Below are positions 37,623 to 47,280 of a DNA stretch of 64,000 nt, piece after piece (position 1 is the first letter of the stretch; the number at the start of each line of letters is the position of its first letter). Source of the stretch: an uncultured Gammaproteobacteria bacterium (GTDB taxonomy: Bacteria; Pseudomonadota; Gammaproteobacteria; Steroidobacterales; XN24); the NCBI GenBank assembly GCA_947259915.1, contig CAMYOC010000026.1, positions 1 to 64,000 of the forward strand, given 5' to 3'. The notes below the pieces were generated by a model. It made no database searches. It was not told the origin of the DNA and was given only the letters and a program-made list of their open reading frames with translations. Both the position numbers and the translations under genes were made by a program.

Positions 37623-39299
37623 ATGCCGGCAGCACACGTGTCCACGGTTAAGACCGAAGCGCCGATCGACGCGCGGGAGACCCGCAGCGCGGTGGCACCG
37701 GAGTTCGCGTGGCGAGTGCTGCGCCTGGTCAACATATTCCGCACCCTGGCCGCGGTGTTCCTGATGGCCATGTTCCTGGTGAATCAGGATCCGCGCCTGA
37801 TCGGCAACGCCCATCCGGATCTGTTCTTCGTCACCGCCCTGGCCTATTTCGTCTGCGGTGCGTTAAACGACTTTGCCGTCACCCAACGCTGGCCGTCGGT
37901 CATGGGTCAGAGTATCGGACAGGCGGTGGTGGACACCGCGGCATTGACCGTGCTGGCCCACGCCAGCGGCGGGATAGAAAGCGGCATAGCCAATCTGCTG
38001 ATCGTCAGTATCGGCGCCATCTCGCTGATCTGGGCCCGACCGCGGGCGGTGATGTTCGGCGCCATGGCGGCTATCGCGATTGTCTTCGAGCGATACCTGA
38101 GCATCCTCCAGGGCACCGCCACCCTGGCCGATTCGACCCCGGCCGGTGTGCTCGGTGGCATCCTGCTGTTTATCTCCGTTGCCGCACACCCGCTTGCCCG
38201 ACGCATCCAGGAGAGTGAGAACCTGGCCCGGCAGCGCGGCATCGATCTGGCCAATCTCGGCCAGCTCAACGACTACATCATCCGTAATCTGCGCGAGAGC
38301 ATCGTGGTCGTGGACGGCGACGACCGGGTGCGACTGATGAATGATGCGGCGGCCAAATATCTGGGCACGGATCGCGACCAGCGCGGTGTCTCGCTGGGGA
38401 GCATCTCGCCGCGCCTGCTGGAGCTCGCAGCCGCGTGGCGGCGCGGCGAGCGGGGCGAGACCCCGTCGTCGCCCTCGATCCTCGCCGCTGACGGCATCAC
38501 CGTGATCAACCCCTATTTTGCGCCGATCGGTGAGGGTCAGAGCGCGGCATTGATCATCTTTCTCGAGGACGCGTCGGCCCTGGCGGAGCGAGTACAACAA
38601 TCCAAGCTGGCCGCGCTCGGCCGGCTGTCGGCCAGCATCGCTCACGAGATCCGCAACCCGGTGGGCGCCATGAGTCACGCCGGACAGCTGTTGAGCGAGA
38701 GTGAGGCGCTGGGCAAGCAGGATCATAAGCTGACCGAAATCATCGAGACCAACGCGCGGCGGGTCAGCACCATCATCGATAATGTGCTGCAGCTTTCACG
38801 CCGCGACAACACCAGTCCGGAGCGGATTGATCTGGTGCCATGGATAGAGACTTTTGCCAATGAGTTTACGACCACCGCGCAGATCCCCCGGGACCGGCTG
38901 ATGGCCGTGGGCACGGCCAGCTCTGTCGAGGTACAGGTGGACCCGAGCCACCTGCATCAGGTGGTCTGGAATCTCTCTGAGAACGCGCTGCGCTACGGCA
39001 TGGCCATGGACAACCCGGACGGCACCATCGAACTGGTATGCGGCCGCCGTCTGGCCAACGACCGGCCTTTCCTGGAGATCCGTGACCGTGGGCCCGGCAT
39101 CCCCGACGCGACCCGCGATCGTATTTTCGAGCCGTTTTTCCGCGGTGCCGCTGCCGAACGCTCGGGCTCCGGTCTGGGTCTGTTTATCTCTCGCGAACTG
39201 TGCGAATGCAACCGCGCCGTCCTGGTCTACGAACCGAGAGCCGAGGGCGGCAGTATCTTCCGTATCATCTTTGCCGACCCCCAGCGCTGGGAGCCCTGA
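37623..39299 (+). CDS. pilS: Sensor histidine kinase PilS
   Basis: PilS senses pilin levels in the inner membrane and controls PilR. The 558-residue protein has an N-terminal set of membrane helices (about 30-195: NIFRTLAAVFLMAMFLV; GSVLLFISVA-like segments), a PAS-like region (about 210-320), a dimerisation/phosphoacceptor helix with His341 in LSASIAHEIRNPVGAMSHAG, and an ATPase domain with N, G1 (RDRGPGIPDATRDRIFEPFF) and G2 (GSGLGLFISRELCE) boxes. It sits 3 bp before pilR. Taken together with a sigma-54 promoter at pilA, the pilin-control role is well supported. Confidence 0.92.
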   Translation: MPAAHVSTVKTEAPIDARETRSAVAPEFAWRVLRLVNIFRTLAAVFLMAMFLVNQDPRLIGNAHPDLFFVTALAYFVCGALNDFAVTQRWPSVMGQSIGQAVVDTAALTVLAHASGGIESGIANLLIVSIGAISLIWARPRAVMFGAMAAIAIVFERYLSILQGTATLADSTPAGVLGGILLFISVAAHPLARRIQESENLARQRGIDLANLGQLNDYIIRNLRESIVVVDGDDRVRLMNDAAAKYLGTDRDQRGVSLGSISPRLLELAAAWRRGERGETPSSPSILAADGITVINPYFAPIGEGQSAALIIFLEDASALAERVQQSKLAALGRLSASIAHEIRNPVGAMSHAGQLLSESEALGKQDHKLTEIIETNARRVSTIIDNVLQLSRRDNTSPERIDLVPWIETFANEFTTTAQIPRDRLMAVGTASSVEVQVDPSHLHQVVWNLSENALRYGMAMDNPDGTIELVCGRRLANDRPFLEIRDRGPGIPDATRDRIFEPFFRGAAAERSGSGLGLFISRELCECNRAVLVYEPRAEGGSIFRIIFADPQRWEP

Positions 39300-39302
39300 T
39301 CC

Positions 39303-40634
39303 ATGGAGAAACCACTGGTCCTGGTCGTCGATGACGAGCCGGATATCCGCGAACTGCTCTCGATCACCCTCGAGCGCATGAAGCTGAGGGTAGAGACCAC
39401 CGAGGACCTGACCAGCGCCAGAAAGATGCTCGATAGTGGCCGGTTTCAGCTGTGCCTGACCGATATGCGGCTGCCCGATGGCGACGGTCTCGAACTGGTG
39501 GAATGGATCCAGGAAAAACATTCCGGCATCCCGGTAGCGGTAATTACCGCCCACGGCAATGTGGAGACAGCGGTGCGCGCGCTAAAAATCGGCGCCTTCG
39601 ATTTTGTGTCCAAGCCGGTGCAGGTGGGCGACCTGCGCAAGATCGTCGATACCGCGCTGCGGCTGGAGCGGTCGGAGACCGGAGCCGAGGGCGATACGCC
39701 CCTGATCGGTCAATCAAGCAGCATGGCGGACCTGCGCCGCCTGATCGCCAAGGTGGCGCGCAGCCAGGCGCCGGTGCATATCACCGGGGAATCCGGCACC
39801 GGCAAGGAACTGGTGGCACGGCTGATCCATGACAGCGGTCCGCGCGGGAAAGCCCCCTTTGCGCCGGTGAATTGTGGCGCGATCCCGACCGAACTGATGG
39901 AAAGCGAGTTGTTTGGCCACCGCAAGGGCAGCTTTACCGGCGCCACCGAAGACAAGGAGGGCATGATCCGCAGCGCCGAAGGCGGCACCCTGTTCCTGGA
40001 CGAGATCGGCGATCTGCCGCTGCATATGCAGGTCAAGCTGCTGCGCGTGATCCAGGAGCGATCGGTACGACCGGTCGGCGAAAACCGTGAGGTGCCGGTC
40101 GATGTGCGCTTTTTGAGCGCCAGCCACCGGGATCTGGGCAGCATGGTGGCACGCGGCGAGTTCCGCGAAGACCTGTTCTACCGGCTCAACGTGATCGAGA
40201 TATGCGTGCCGCCCCTGCGCGAACGGGAGGGCGACGTGCTGCTGCTGGCGGACCACATCCTCGCCCGTCTGGGCGCGGGCATGGACCTGTCCCCACCCGC
40301 GCTGACACGGTCGGCGCGACGAAAACTCAAGCAACACAGCTTCCCGGGCAATGTCCGGGAACTGGAGAACATATTGGAGCGGGCGCTGACGCTCAGCGAG
40401 GCAGGACGGATCGACGCGGACGATATACAGCTACGGACACCCCAGGCATCGACCGGGTCCGAAGCGGCAGAATCTGCGGACGGCGGCCTGGGTTCGCAAC
40501 TCGAAGACGTCGAGCGGGAGGCCATCGTCCAGGCGCTCGAGCAGACCCGTTACAACAAGACCGCGGCGGCCAAGCTGCTCGGGATCAGCTTCCGCGCGCT
40601 GCGTTACCGGATAAAAAAGCTGGGTCTGGAGTAG
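39303..40634 (+). CDS. pilR: Sigma-54-dependent response regulator PilR
   Basis: PilR activates pilA transcription by sigma-54 RNA polymerase. The 443-residue protein has a receiver domain with Asp54 ([10 protein letters not shown]), a central AAA+ domain with Walker A GESGTGKE and the sigma-54 contact loop GSFTGATED, and a Fis-type HTH at the end ([20 protein letters not shown]). In the loop the usual GAFTGA reads GSFTGA, a known variant. It follows pilS with a 3-bp gap, so they form an operon. Its likely target lies immediately downstream. Confidence 0.95.
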   Translation: MEKPLVLVVDDEPDIRELLSITLERMKLRVETTEDLTSARKMLDSGRFQLCLTDMRLPDGDGLELVEWIQEKHSGIPVAVITAHGNVETAVRALKIGAFDFVSKPVQVGDLRKIVDTALRLERSETGAEGDTPLIGQSSSMADLRRLIAKVARSQAPVHITGESGTGKELVARLIHDSGPRGKAPFAPVNCGAIPTELMESELFGHRKGSFTGATEDKEGMIRSAEGGTLFLDEIGDLPLHMQVKLLRVIQERSVRPVGENREVPVDVRFLSASHRDLGSMVARGEFREDLFYRLNVIEICVPPLREREGDVLLLADHILARLGAGMDLSPPALTRSARRKLKQHSFPGNVRELENILERALTLSEAGRIDADDIQLRTPQASTGSEAAESADGGLGSQLEDVEREAIVQALEQTRYNKTAAAKLLGISFRALRYRIKKLGLE

Positions 40635-40652
40635 AAAAACAGCCGCCGCGAC

Positions 40653-40667
40653 TGACAATAATTGTCA
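40653..40667. promoter_or_regulatory. Perfect palindrome upstream of pilA, possible PilR site
   Basis: TGACAAT-A-ATTGTCA is an exact 15-bp palindrome, 19 bp after the pilR stop and about 110 bp before the pilA -24 element, the distance of a typical enhancer for a sigma-54 activator. A further TGTGAC half-like motif follows at 40671-40676. PilR as binder is inferred. Confidence 0.5.
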
Positions 40668-40776
40668 CTTTGTGACTTTGACTGCCGTTATTGGCGCCTC
40701 CGGCCGGCGTTTCCAAAACGCTCATCGCGACCATATAGCATTAATAATCAATAACTTATATTTGATTTGCCAGAAC

Positions 40777-40791
40777 TGGCACGTCATTTGC
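40777..40791 (+). promoter_or_regulatory. Sigma-54 promoter of pilA
   Basis: TGGCACG-TCAT-TTGC matches the -24/-12 consensus, with exactly 12 bp between the GG and GC pairs. It lies about 64 bp before the pilA ATG, giving a leader of about 50 bases. Confidence 0.9.
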
Positions 40792-40854
40792 TTTCTTCAT
40801 CGGGACAGGCGCAACGTCGCCGAATATTTGACACCCCCAGCGAGGAAACTGCAA

Positions 40855-41310
40855 ATGATGAAGAAACAACAGGGCTTTACCCTTATCGAACTGATGATCG
40901 TTGTCGCGATCATCGGCATTCTGGCCGCGATCGCGATCCCGGCCTATCAGGACTACACGGTCCGCTCCAAGGTGACGGAAGGTCTGAATGCGGCCGCCTC
41001 CGCCAAGACCTCGGTTGCGGATGCCTGGAACAGTCTGGGCGCGTTCCCGGCCACGCAGCTTGAGGCCGGTCTGGCCGCTGCTGCCGACTACAACACCGTG
41101 GCTACCGGTGGCTACATTCAGACGCTGGTCTACGCCTATGTCAGCGACACCTCAGGCACGATTACGCTGACATTCGACGGCGGTAACCTGGGCCTGCCCG
41201 CCGACGACACGATTATCTTTACCGGCACCACGACGGCAGCCGGCGGTGTGACCTGGGATTGCACAACTGGCTCGATGGTCGCCAAGTACAAGCCGGCCAA
41301 CTGCCGCTAA
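40855..41310 (+). CDS. pilA: Type IV major pilin PilA
   Basis: This is the structural subunit of the type IV pilus. The 151-residue prepilin has a short leader ending QQG, the cleavage site G7/F8, the conserved [20 protein letters not shown] helix with Glu at mature position 5, then a variable head. Two C-terminal cysteines (WDCTTGSM and ANCR) form the usual D-loop disulphide. I chose ATG 40855, with GAGGA 8 bases upstream; the next ATG is equally possible. It is cleaved by PilD, assembled by PilB and PilC, and transcribed from the sigma-54 promoter at 40777, consistent with PilS-PilR control. A terminator follows it at 41404. Confidence 0.95.
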   Translation: MMKKQQGFTLIELMIVVAIIGILAAIAIPAYQDYTVRSKVTEGLNAAASAKTSVADAWNSLGAFPATQLEAGLAAAADYNTVATGGYIQTLVYAYVSDTSGTITLTFDGGNLGLPADDTIIFTGTTTAAGGVTWDCTTGSMVAKYKPANCR

Positions 41311-41403
41311 AGTGCGAATGCTGCCGGTCGGCCCACGCGCCTGATCCTCCCCCCGGACCTTGCGTGCCCCCTCCCCCCAATCGGGCATGATCGGTAGATA
41401 GCC

Positions 41404-41440
41404 AAGGGCGCCGTTCCTCAGGGAACGGCGCCCTTTCTCA
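41404..41440 (+). terminator. Rho-independent terminator after pilA
   Basis: A perfect 14-bp GC-rich stem (AAGGGCGCCGTTCC at 41404-41417 with its complement at 41422-41435, four-base loop) is followed by TTTCTCATTTT. It ends the pilA transcript about 95 bp after the stop, keeping pilin expression separate from pilB. Confidence 0.9.
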
Positions 41441-41596
41441 TTTTGTGCGCCAGGTCCGTTTGCGATCTGGATTATGTGAGGTAGACTTCAAGGCCGTATC
41501 AGCCCCGATAAGGGATGTCGGCGCCCAGTAATTTCAGGGACATACAAGCGGGTCTTGATTATTGCCCGCGCTTCCACAGGCTTAGAGAGCGCAGCT

Positions 41597-43318
41597 ATGG
41601 TGGCCACCGTCACAGATCTCAATCTCCGAGGGCTCCCCCGCCGTCTGGTACAGGACGGGATTGTGGAAGAAGCCGCTCTGGAGACCGCCGGCGCCGAGGC
41701 GCGCAAAGAAAAGGTCTCGCTGGTCTCCTATCTGGTCGACAAACAGCTGGCCAACCCCCGCGATATCGCGGCCGCCGCCTCGCATGAATTTGGCGTGCCC
41801 ATCGTCGATCTCGAGGCGCTGGATCTCGATCTGGACGTGGTCCGGATGGTCGATCAAAACCTGCTCAGCAAACATCGGGTGCTGCCGCTGTTCAAGCGCG
41901 GACGGCGTCTGTTTGTCGGGTTGTCCGATCCCACCAATCTGCCGGCGGTGGACGAGATCAAGTTCCAGACCAGCATGGCGGTCGAGGCGGTGGTGGTCGA
42001 GGACGACAAACTTCGAGGCGCCCTGGATCGCGCATTGGAGGCCGCGGACACCACGTTCGAGTCTCTCGAAGACGACGACTTTGATCTCGACAACCTGGAC
42101 GTCAGTTCCGGGGATGACGAACCGGGTGAGGACATCACCCGCGCTGATGTCGAAGACGCACCGGTGGTCCGGTTCGTCAACAAGGTGCTGCTGGACGCAA
42201 TCAAGAAGGGCGCGTCGGACGTTCACTTCGAGCCCTATGAAAAGACCTTCCGTGTGCGCACCCGCATGGACGGCGTGCTCAAGGAAATCGCGCGGCCGCC
42301 GGTCGCCCTCTCCGGTAAGGTCGCTGCGCGCCTCAAGGTAATGTCGCGGCTGGATATCGCCGAGCGCCGCGTGCCGCAGGACGGCCGCATCAAGATGAAG
42401 TTGTCCAAGAACCGGGCGATCGACTTCCGCGTCAGCACGTGCCCGACTCTGTATGGCGAAAAGATCGTGCTGCGTATCCTCGATCCCAGCAGCGCCAAGA
42501 TGGGTATCGACGCGCTGGGCTACGAGGACTTCCAGAAGGATGCATATGTCGAGGCCCTGTCCAAGCCCTATGGCATGATCCTGGTCACCGGCCCGACCGG
42601 CAGCGGTAAGACCGTGTCGCTTTATACCGGTCTGAATATCCTCAATACGGAAGACCGGAACATCTCTACCGCCGAGGATCCGGCGGAAATCAATATGCCC
42701 GGGGTCAACCAGGTCAACGTCAACCCGAAAGTCGGGCTGACCTTCGCCTCGGCGCTCAAGGCGTTTCTGCGTCAGGATCCGGACGTGATCATGGTCGGCG
42801 AGATCCGCGATCTCGAAACCGCCGAGATCGCGATCAAGGCGGCCCAGACGGGCCATCTGGTGCTGTCGACGGTACACACCAATGACGCGCCGAAGACCCT
42901 GACCCGTATGGTGGACATGGGCGTCAAGCCCTACGCCATCGCCTCGTCCGTCAGCCTGATCATCGCCCAGCGTCTTGCGCGGCGTCTGTGCAGCAACTGC
43001 AAACAGCCAAAGGAAATACCTGCCGAGGCGTTGCTTGCGGAAGGTTTCACCAAGGAGCAGATCGACGCAGGCATCCGTGTCTACGCTCCGGTGGGCTGCA
43101 ACCAGTGCACGGATGGTTACAAGGGACGCGTCGGTATCTATCAGGTGATGCCGGTGACCGAGCAGATCGGCCGCATCATCATGGAAGGCGGCAACGCGAT
43201 ACAGATAGCGGACGTGGCCGCGCAGGACGGGATCTGGGATCTGCGCCGGGCAGGTCTGCAAAAAGTCATCAACAGCATGACCAGTCTGGAAGAGATCAAC
43301 CGCGTCACCATCGATTAG
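41597..43318 (+). CDS. pilB: Type IV pilus assembly ATPase PilB
   Basis: This is the hexameric motor that drives pilus extension. The 573-residue protein has an N-terminal MshEN/T2SSE-type domain (about 1-155), an acidic linker, the Walker A motif GPTGSGKT, the GEIRDLETAEIAIKAAQTGH Asp/His-box region and a four-cysteine zinc site (CSNCKQP and CNQCTDG). I chose ATG 41597 (MVATVTDLNL), with GAGAG upstream; an earlier TTG at 41555 is possible. About 160 bp separate it from the pilA terminator. It is followed by pilC and pilD. Confidence 0.95.
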   Translation: MVATVTDLNLRGLPRRLVQDGIVEEAALETAGAEARKEKVSLVSYLVDKQLANPRDIAAAASHEFGVPIVDLEALDLDLDVVRMVDQNLLSKHRVLPLFKRGRRLFVGLSDPTNLPAVDEIKFQTSMAVEAVVVEDDKLRGALDRALEAADTTFESLEDDDFDLDNLDVSSGDDEPGEDITRADVEDAPVVRFVNKVLLDAIKKGASDVHFEPYEKTFRVRTRMDGVLKEIARPPVALSGKVAARLKVMSRLDIAERRVPQDGRIKMKLSKNRAIDFRVSTCPTLYGEKIVLRILDPSSAKMGIDALGYEDFQKDAYVEALSKPYGMILVTGPTGSGKTVSLYTGLNILNTEDRNISTAEDPAEINMPGVNQVNVNPKVGLTFASALKAFLRQDPDVIMVGEIRDLETAEIAIKAAQTGHLVLSTVHTNDAPKTLTRMVDMGVKPYAIASSVSLIIAQRLARRLCSNCKQPKEIPAEALLAEGFTKEQIDAGIRVYAPVGCNQCTDGYKGRVGIYQVMPVTEQIGRIIMEGGNAIQIADVAAQDGIWDLRRAGLQKVINSMTSLEEINRVTID

Positions 43319-43374
43319 ACGAGCCCGGCCGGTAACGGCGCGGGATATGACGACACAGCAAAGGCGAGCAACTC

Positions 43375-44589
43375 ATGGCAGAAACCGCAGCCAAACAACA
43401 TCCCTTCAACTGGGTCGCCAAGGACGTCCGCGGCGCCCAGATCAAAGGCAAGTCCATGGCAGCCAACGAAGCGGCGGTACGCGCGACGCTGCGTCGGCAG
43501 GGTCTGGTGCCCACCAGCATCCGCAAGCAGAGCCAGCTGTTCAACCCGCAAAAAAAGATCACCACCGAAGACATCTCCATCTTCAGCCGTCAGCTGGCGA
43601 CCATGATGGCGGCCGGCATCCCGCTGGTGCAGGCCTTCGACATCGTCGGTGCGGGACACGAAAACCCGAGCATGCAAAAGCTCATCATGAACATCAAACA
43701 GGACATCGAGGGCGGCTTGACGCTGGCCGAGGCGCTGGCCAAGCATCCGATGCAGTTCGATGACCTGTTCGTCAACCTGGTCAACGCCGGCGAGCAGGCC
43801 GGTGCCCTGGAGACGCTGCTGGACAAGGTCGCCACCTACAAGGAAAAGACCGAAGCCATCAAGAAGAAGATCAAGAAAGCGCTCACCTACCCGGCCGCCG
43901 TGGTCGGCGTGGCGGTCATCGTTACAGCGATTCTGTTGATCTACGTGATCCCGCAGTTCGAGAGCCTGTTCCAGGGTTTTGGCGCGGACCTGCCGACATT
44001 CACCCGAACCGTGGTGAACCTGTCATTGTTCGTCCGCACCAAGGGCTGGATAATCGTGGGCATAGTCGCCGCCGGCGTCTGGTCTTTCGCCTACTTCCGC
44101 AAGCGCTCGCGCGCCTTTCATCGTCTGATCGACAGGATAACGCTGAGGCTGCCGATCATCGGCGACATCATGCGCAAAGCCGCCATCGCCCGCTTCTCGC
44201 GGACACTATCGACGATGTTTGCGGCTGGCGTGCCGCTGGTCGAGGCGCTGGAGTCGGTGGCCGGCGCAACCGGCAACATCGTCTATCAGGAAGGCGTCCT
44301 CGGCATCAGGGAAGAGGTTGCCACTGGTCAGCGCCTGCAACGCTCGATGGAGATGACCGATCTGTTCCCGAACATGGTGATCCAGATGGTGGCGGTCGGC
44401 GAAGAGTCAGGCTCGCTCGACGAGATGACGGGCAAGGTCGCCGACTTCTATGAAGCCGAAGTGGATGCGGCCGTCGACTCCCTGAGCAGCCTGCTGGAGC
44501 CGATGATCATGTCGATCCTCGGCGTCCTCGTCGGCGGTCTGGTGGTGGCCATGTATCTGCCGATCTTCAAGATGGGTAGCGTCATCTAG
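43375..44589 (+). CDS. pilC: Type IV pilus inner-membrane platform protein PilC
   Basis: PilC organises the inner-membrane assembly of pilins and couples to PilB. The 404-residue protein has two repeated T2SSF domains (about 65-190: ISIFSRQLATMMAAGIPLVQ; about 270-395: ARFSRTLSTMFAAGVPLVEA) and membrane helices (YPAAVVGVAVIVTAILLIYV; MIMSILGVLVGGLVVAMYLP). It starts 57 bp after pilB and precedes pilD. Confidence 0.96.
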   Translation: MAETAAKQHPFNWVAKDVRGAQIKGKSMAANEAAVRATLRRQGLVPTSIRKQSQLFNPQKKITTEDISIFSRQLATMMAAGIPLVQAFDIVGAGHENPSMQKLIMNIKQDIEGGLTLAEALAKHPMQFDDLFVNLVNAGEQAGALETLLDKVATYKEKTEAIKKKIKKALTYPAAVVGVAVIVTAILLIYVIPQFESLFQGFGADLPTFTRTVVNLSLFVRTKGWIIVGIVAAGVWSFAYFRKRSRAFHRLIDRITLRLPIIGDIMRKAAIARFSRTLSTMFAAGVPLVEALESVAGATGNIVYQEGVLGIREEVATGQRLQRSMEMTDLFPNMVIQMVAVGEESGSLDEMTGKVADFYEAEVDAAVDSLSSLLEPMIMSILGVLVGGLVVAMYLPIFKMGSVI

Positions 44590-44650
44590 ACAGCCGGATG
44601 GCGGCCGGCGCGGAGCCGGCAGTCGAGCCGCAGACGCGGGAAGGACGAGT

Positions 44651-45541
44651 GTGCAAAGCCTTGCGTTCCTCGGTAACCAGCCGGCAATTTTTGTCTCTCT
44701 GATATTCATCCTCGGACTGCTGGTCGGCAGCTTCCTGAACGTGGTCATCCACCGGCTGCCACTGATGCTGCAGCGTGACTGGCGTGCGCAATGCGCGAGT
44801 CTGCTGGACCAGCCCCCCCCGACCGAAGAAACCTATAATCTGGTCGTACCCCGTTCCGCGTGCCCGCATTGTGGCCACGTCATCGGCGCGCTGGAGAACA
44901 TCCCGGTGCTCAGCTATCTGGCGTTGCGTGGCCGCTGTTCGGCCTGCAAGGCGCGGATCTCGCCGCGCTATCCGCTGGTCGAAGCGCTGACCGCCGCGCT
45001 CTCCGCCGTCGTCGCCTGGCATTTTGGACCCGGCTGGGTCTGCGTATTCGCGCTGGTCGTGACCTGGTCATTGTTGACTCTGACGGCCATCGACCTGGAT
45101 CACAAACTCCTGCCCGACATCATCACCCTGCCCTTGTTATGGCTCGGCCTGCTGGTCAGCCTGTTCGGATTTGGCTGGGAAGGCCGGCCGGCGTTCGCCG
45201 ATCTGCGCAGCGCCGTGATCGGCGCAGCGGCCGGTTATCTCTCGCTGTGGCTGCTCTACCATGCCTTCCGGCTGCTTACCGGCAAGGAAGGCATGGGTTA
45301 CGGCGACTTCAAGCTGCTTGGCGCGCTCGGCGCCTGGTTGGGCTGGCAGGGCCTGCCGTTGATCATCCTGTTGTCGACGGTCGTGGGTGCGGGTCTCGGC
45401 GTGGTGATGATCATCGCCGGCAAGCGGGACCGCCAGACCCAGATTCCGTTCGGACCGTATCTGGCCGCGGCCGGCTGGATCGCGATGCTCTGGGGCAACG
45501 ATATTACCCGCGCCTATCTGTCCATCTCCGGGCTCGACTGA
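44651..45541 (+). CDS. pilD: Prepilin peptidase / N-methyltransferase PilD
   Basis: This inner-membrane enzyme cuts the prepilin leader and methylates the new N-terminal Phe. The 296-residue protein has zinc-binding cysteine pairs (CPHCGHVIGALENIPVLSYL and CSACKARIS), the aspartate motifs TAIDLDHKLLPD and GYGDFKLLGALGA, and about eight membrane helices. The start is GTG 44651. It is 4 bp from coaE, and with pilB and pilC completes the set needed to process PilA. Confidence 0.95.
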   Translation: MQSLAFLGNQPAIFVSLIFILGLLVGSFLNVVIHRLPLMLQRDWRAQCASLLDQPPPTEETYNLVVPRSACPHCGHVIGALENIPVLSYLALRGRCSACKARISPRYPLVEALTAALSAVVAWHFGPGWVCVFALVVTWSLLTLTAIDLDHKLLPDIITLPLLWLGLLVSLFGFGWEGRPAFADLRSAVIGAAAGYLSLWLLYHAFRLLTGKEGMGYGDFKLLGALGAWLGWQGLPLIILLSTVVGAGLGVVMIIAGKRDRQTQIPFGPYLAAAGWIAMLWGNDITRAYLSISGLD

Positions 45542-45545
45542 GCCC

Positions 45546-46205
45546 ATGTCCGCGCCTCCAGCCGCTGACCGCCGGCCCATGATCGTCGGCCTGACCGGTG
45601 GTATCGCATCGGGCAAGACGCTGGTGGCGGAGTGCTTCGCCGAGCGTGGCGTCACGGTGCTGGATACCGATGTCATCGCCAGAGAGGTCGTCGCAGCTGG
45701 CTCGCCGGGTCTCGGTCAGATCCGCGATGCGTTCGGCGATGCAGTGCTTGCCGAAGATGGCTCGCTCGATCGGGGACGCCTGCGCTCGCAGGTATTCGCC
45801 GATCCCGAGGCCAGACGCAGGCTGGAAGCCATCACCCACCCCCTGATCCGGCGCGAGCTGGAATGTCGCGCTGCAGCAGCCGGGGGCGGCTACCAGATTC
45901 ACGTGATCCCGTTGCTGGTCGAAGCGGGTCTGCAGGACCAGGTCGACCGGGTGCTGCTGGTGGACTGCCCGGAGACGCTACAAATCAGCCGCTTGCGAGC
46001 CCGGGACGGCGAAACGCAACAGAGTGCCCACCGCATACTCGCCGCCCAGGCTTCCCGGGAAGACCGCCGCTCCGTCGCCGATGACATCCTGCTGAATGCC
46101 GGTGATCGGTCTGTGCTGACGGAGGCCGTGGCGACGCTGGACCGGACCTACAGACGCCTGTCCGCGGCTGGCGAATACGGCAGCCCGGGTCTGCGTTTGC
46201 CGTAG
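45546..46205 (+). CDS. coaE: Dephospho-CoA kinase
   Basis: This enzyme phosphorylates dephospho-CoA, the final step of coenzyme A synthesis. The 219-residue protein has the P-loop GLTGGIASGKT (about 15-25), DTDVIAREVVAAGSPGLGQI, HPLIRRELE and the lid RLRARDGETQQSAHRILAAQ. Its position directly after pilD and before zapD and yacG is conserved in gammaproteobacteria. Confidence 0.96.
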   Translation: MSAPPAADRRPMIVGLTGGIASGKTLVAECFAERGVTVLDTDVIAREVVAAGSPGLGQIRDAFGDAVLAEDGSLDRGRLRSQVFADPEARRRLEAITHPLIRRELECRAAAAGGGYQIHVIPLLVEAGLQDQVDRVLLVDCPETLQISRLRARDGETQQSAHRILAAQASREDRRSVADDILLNAGDRSVLTEAVATLDRTYRRLSAAGEYGSPGLRLP

Positions 46206-46232
46206 GCCCCGCTGCTGATGGAGAATGACCGG

Positions 46233-47036
46233 ATGAGCTCCAGACCCGCCGATATCCACAATCCGGAGCAGGCGGCCACCATGGTCACCTACGAGCAGCC
46301 GCTCTCGGAGCGGATGCGCACTTTCTTGCGGCTCGAGTTCCTGGCCCAGCAGACCAACCATCATTCCCTGGATCCCGCCGCCTCGAGCAGTCGGGCCGCG
46401 ATCGCCAGCCTGCTCGAGATCCTCACCATCCTCGGTCGCGGAGACCTCCGCGCCGACGCGATGAAGGAACTCGAACGCCAGGCGTCGACGATGGAGATGT
46501 ATGCCAACACGCCGGGGGTGGACAGGAAACGGCTGGACTCCCTGCTGGATCGCGTCACCAAACTCCGCGCGCGGCTGACGGAATCGGGCGCCCAATACGC
46601 ACAACCGTTGAAGGAGTCCGAGTTTCTCAGCGCAATCAAGCACCGCAGCGCGATCCCCGGGGGCACCTGCGAATTCGATCTGCCGGATTTCAAGCACTGG
46701 CTGAATCTCCCCTACGAGGATCGCGTCAGTGACTTCCAGATCTGGTTCTCCGCGATCAAGCCACTGTGCGACTCGGTCTCACAGCTTTTATGGATGACCC
46801 GTGAGAGTTCTCCGGGCGAACCGCAGCAGGCACGCAAGGGCCTGTTCCAGCATTCCATCGAGCGCGGCGCCCCGAGCCAGCTGTTGCGCGTGTCGCTGGC
46901 GGCTCCGGCCGCCGTCTACCCCGAGATCAGCGGCAGTCAGCACCGTTTCACCATCCGCTTCTATAGCTGGAGCGGGATCGAGCGCCGCCCGGTCCAATGC
47001 AGCGACGATGTCGAGTTCCTTCTCGCCTGCTGCTGA
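46233..47036 (+). CDS. zapD: Cell division protein ZapD
   Basis: ZapD cross-links FtsZ filaments in the Z-ring. The 267-residue protein resembles ZapD/YacF: the N-terminal VTYEQPLSERMRTFLRLEFL, FDLPDFKHWLNLPYEDRVSD in the middle, and the RFTIRFYSWSGIERRPVQCS end. I chose ATG 46233, which has GGAGA upstream; ATG 46218 is 15 bp earlier without one. Association with yacG and coaE is conserved, and the target FtsZ is also encoded in this window. Confidence 0.93.
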   Translation: MSSRPADIHNPEQAATMVTYEQPLSERMRTFLRLEFLAQQTNHHSLDPAASSSRAAIASLLEILTILGRGDLRADAMKELERQASTMEMYANTPGVDRKRLDSLLDRVTKLRARLTESGAQYAQPLKESEFLSAIKHRSAIPGGTCEFDLPDFKHWLNLPYEDRVSDFQIWFSAIKPLCDSVSQLLWMTRESSPGEPQQARKGLFQHSIERGAPSQLLRVSLAAPAAVYPEISGSQHRFTIRFYSWSGIERRPVQCSDDVEFLLACC

Positions 47037-47047
47037 GCGGTTAGCCG

Positions 47048-47257
47048 ATGTCTGCGCAGGGATCGATCTTCCATGTCACGTGCCCCACCTGCGGCACCAG
47101 CGTGCCCTGGAACGCCTCAGCCGTATGGCGTCCGTTTTGTAGCGAGCGGTGTCGATTGCTGGATCTGGGTGCCTGGTTTACCGAGGAGCGCAGCATCCCT
47201 GTAGCCGAGCACCCGGCAGATCCCGATTCCGTCGATGCGGATGCCGAGCGGGACTGA
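47048..47257 (+). CDS. yacG: DNA gyrase inhibitor YacG, zinc-binding
   Basis: This is a 69-residue zinc-ribbon protein with four ligands, Cys12, Cys15, Cys31 and Cys35 (TCPTCG and FCSERC), followed by the conserved [16 protein letters not shown]. coli YacG binds GyrB and inhibits DNA gyrase. It lies 11 bp after zapD in the zapD-yacG pair and converges on the Nudix gene. Confidence 0.95.
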   Translation: MSAQGSIFHVTCPTCGTSVPWNASAVWRPFCSERCRLLDLGAWFTEERSIPVAEHPADPDSVDADAERD

Positions 47258-47280
47258 GCAGTCCGACACGGGTCACCCGC

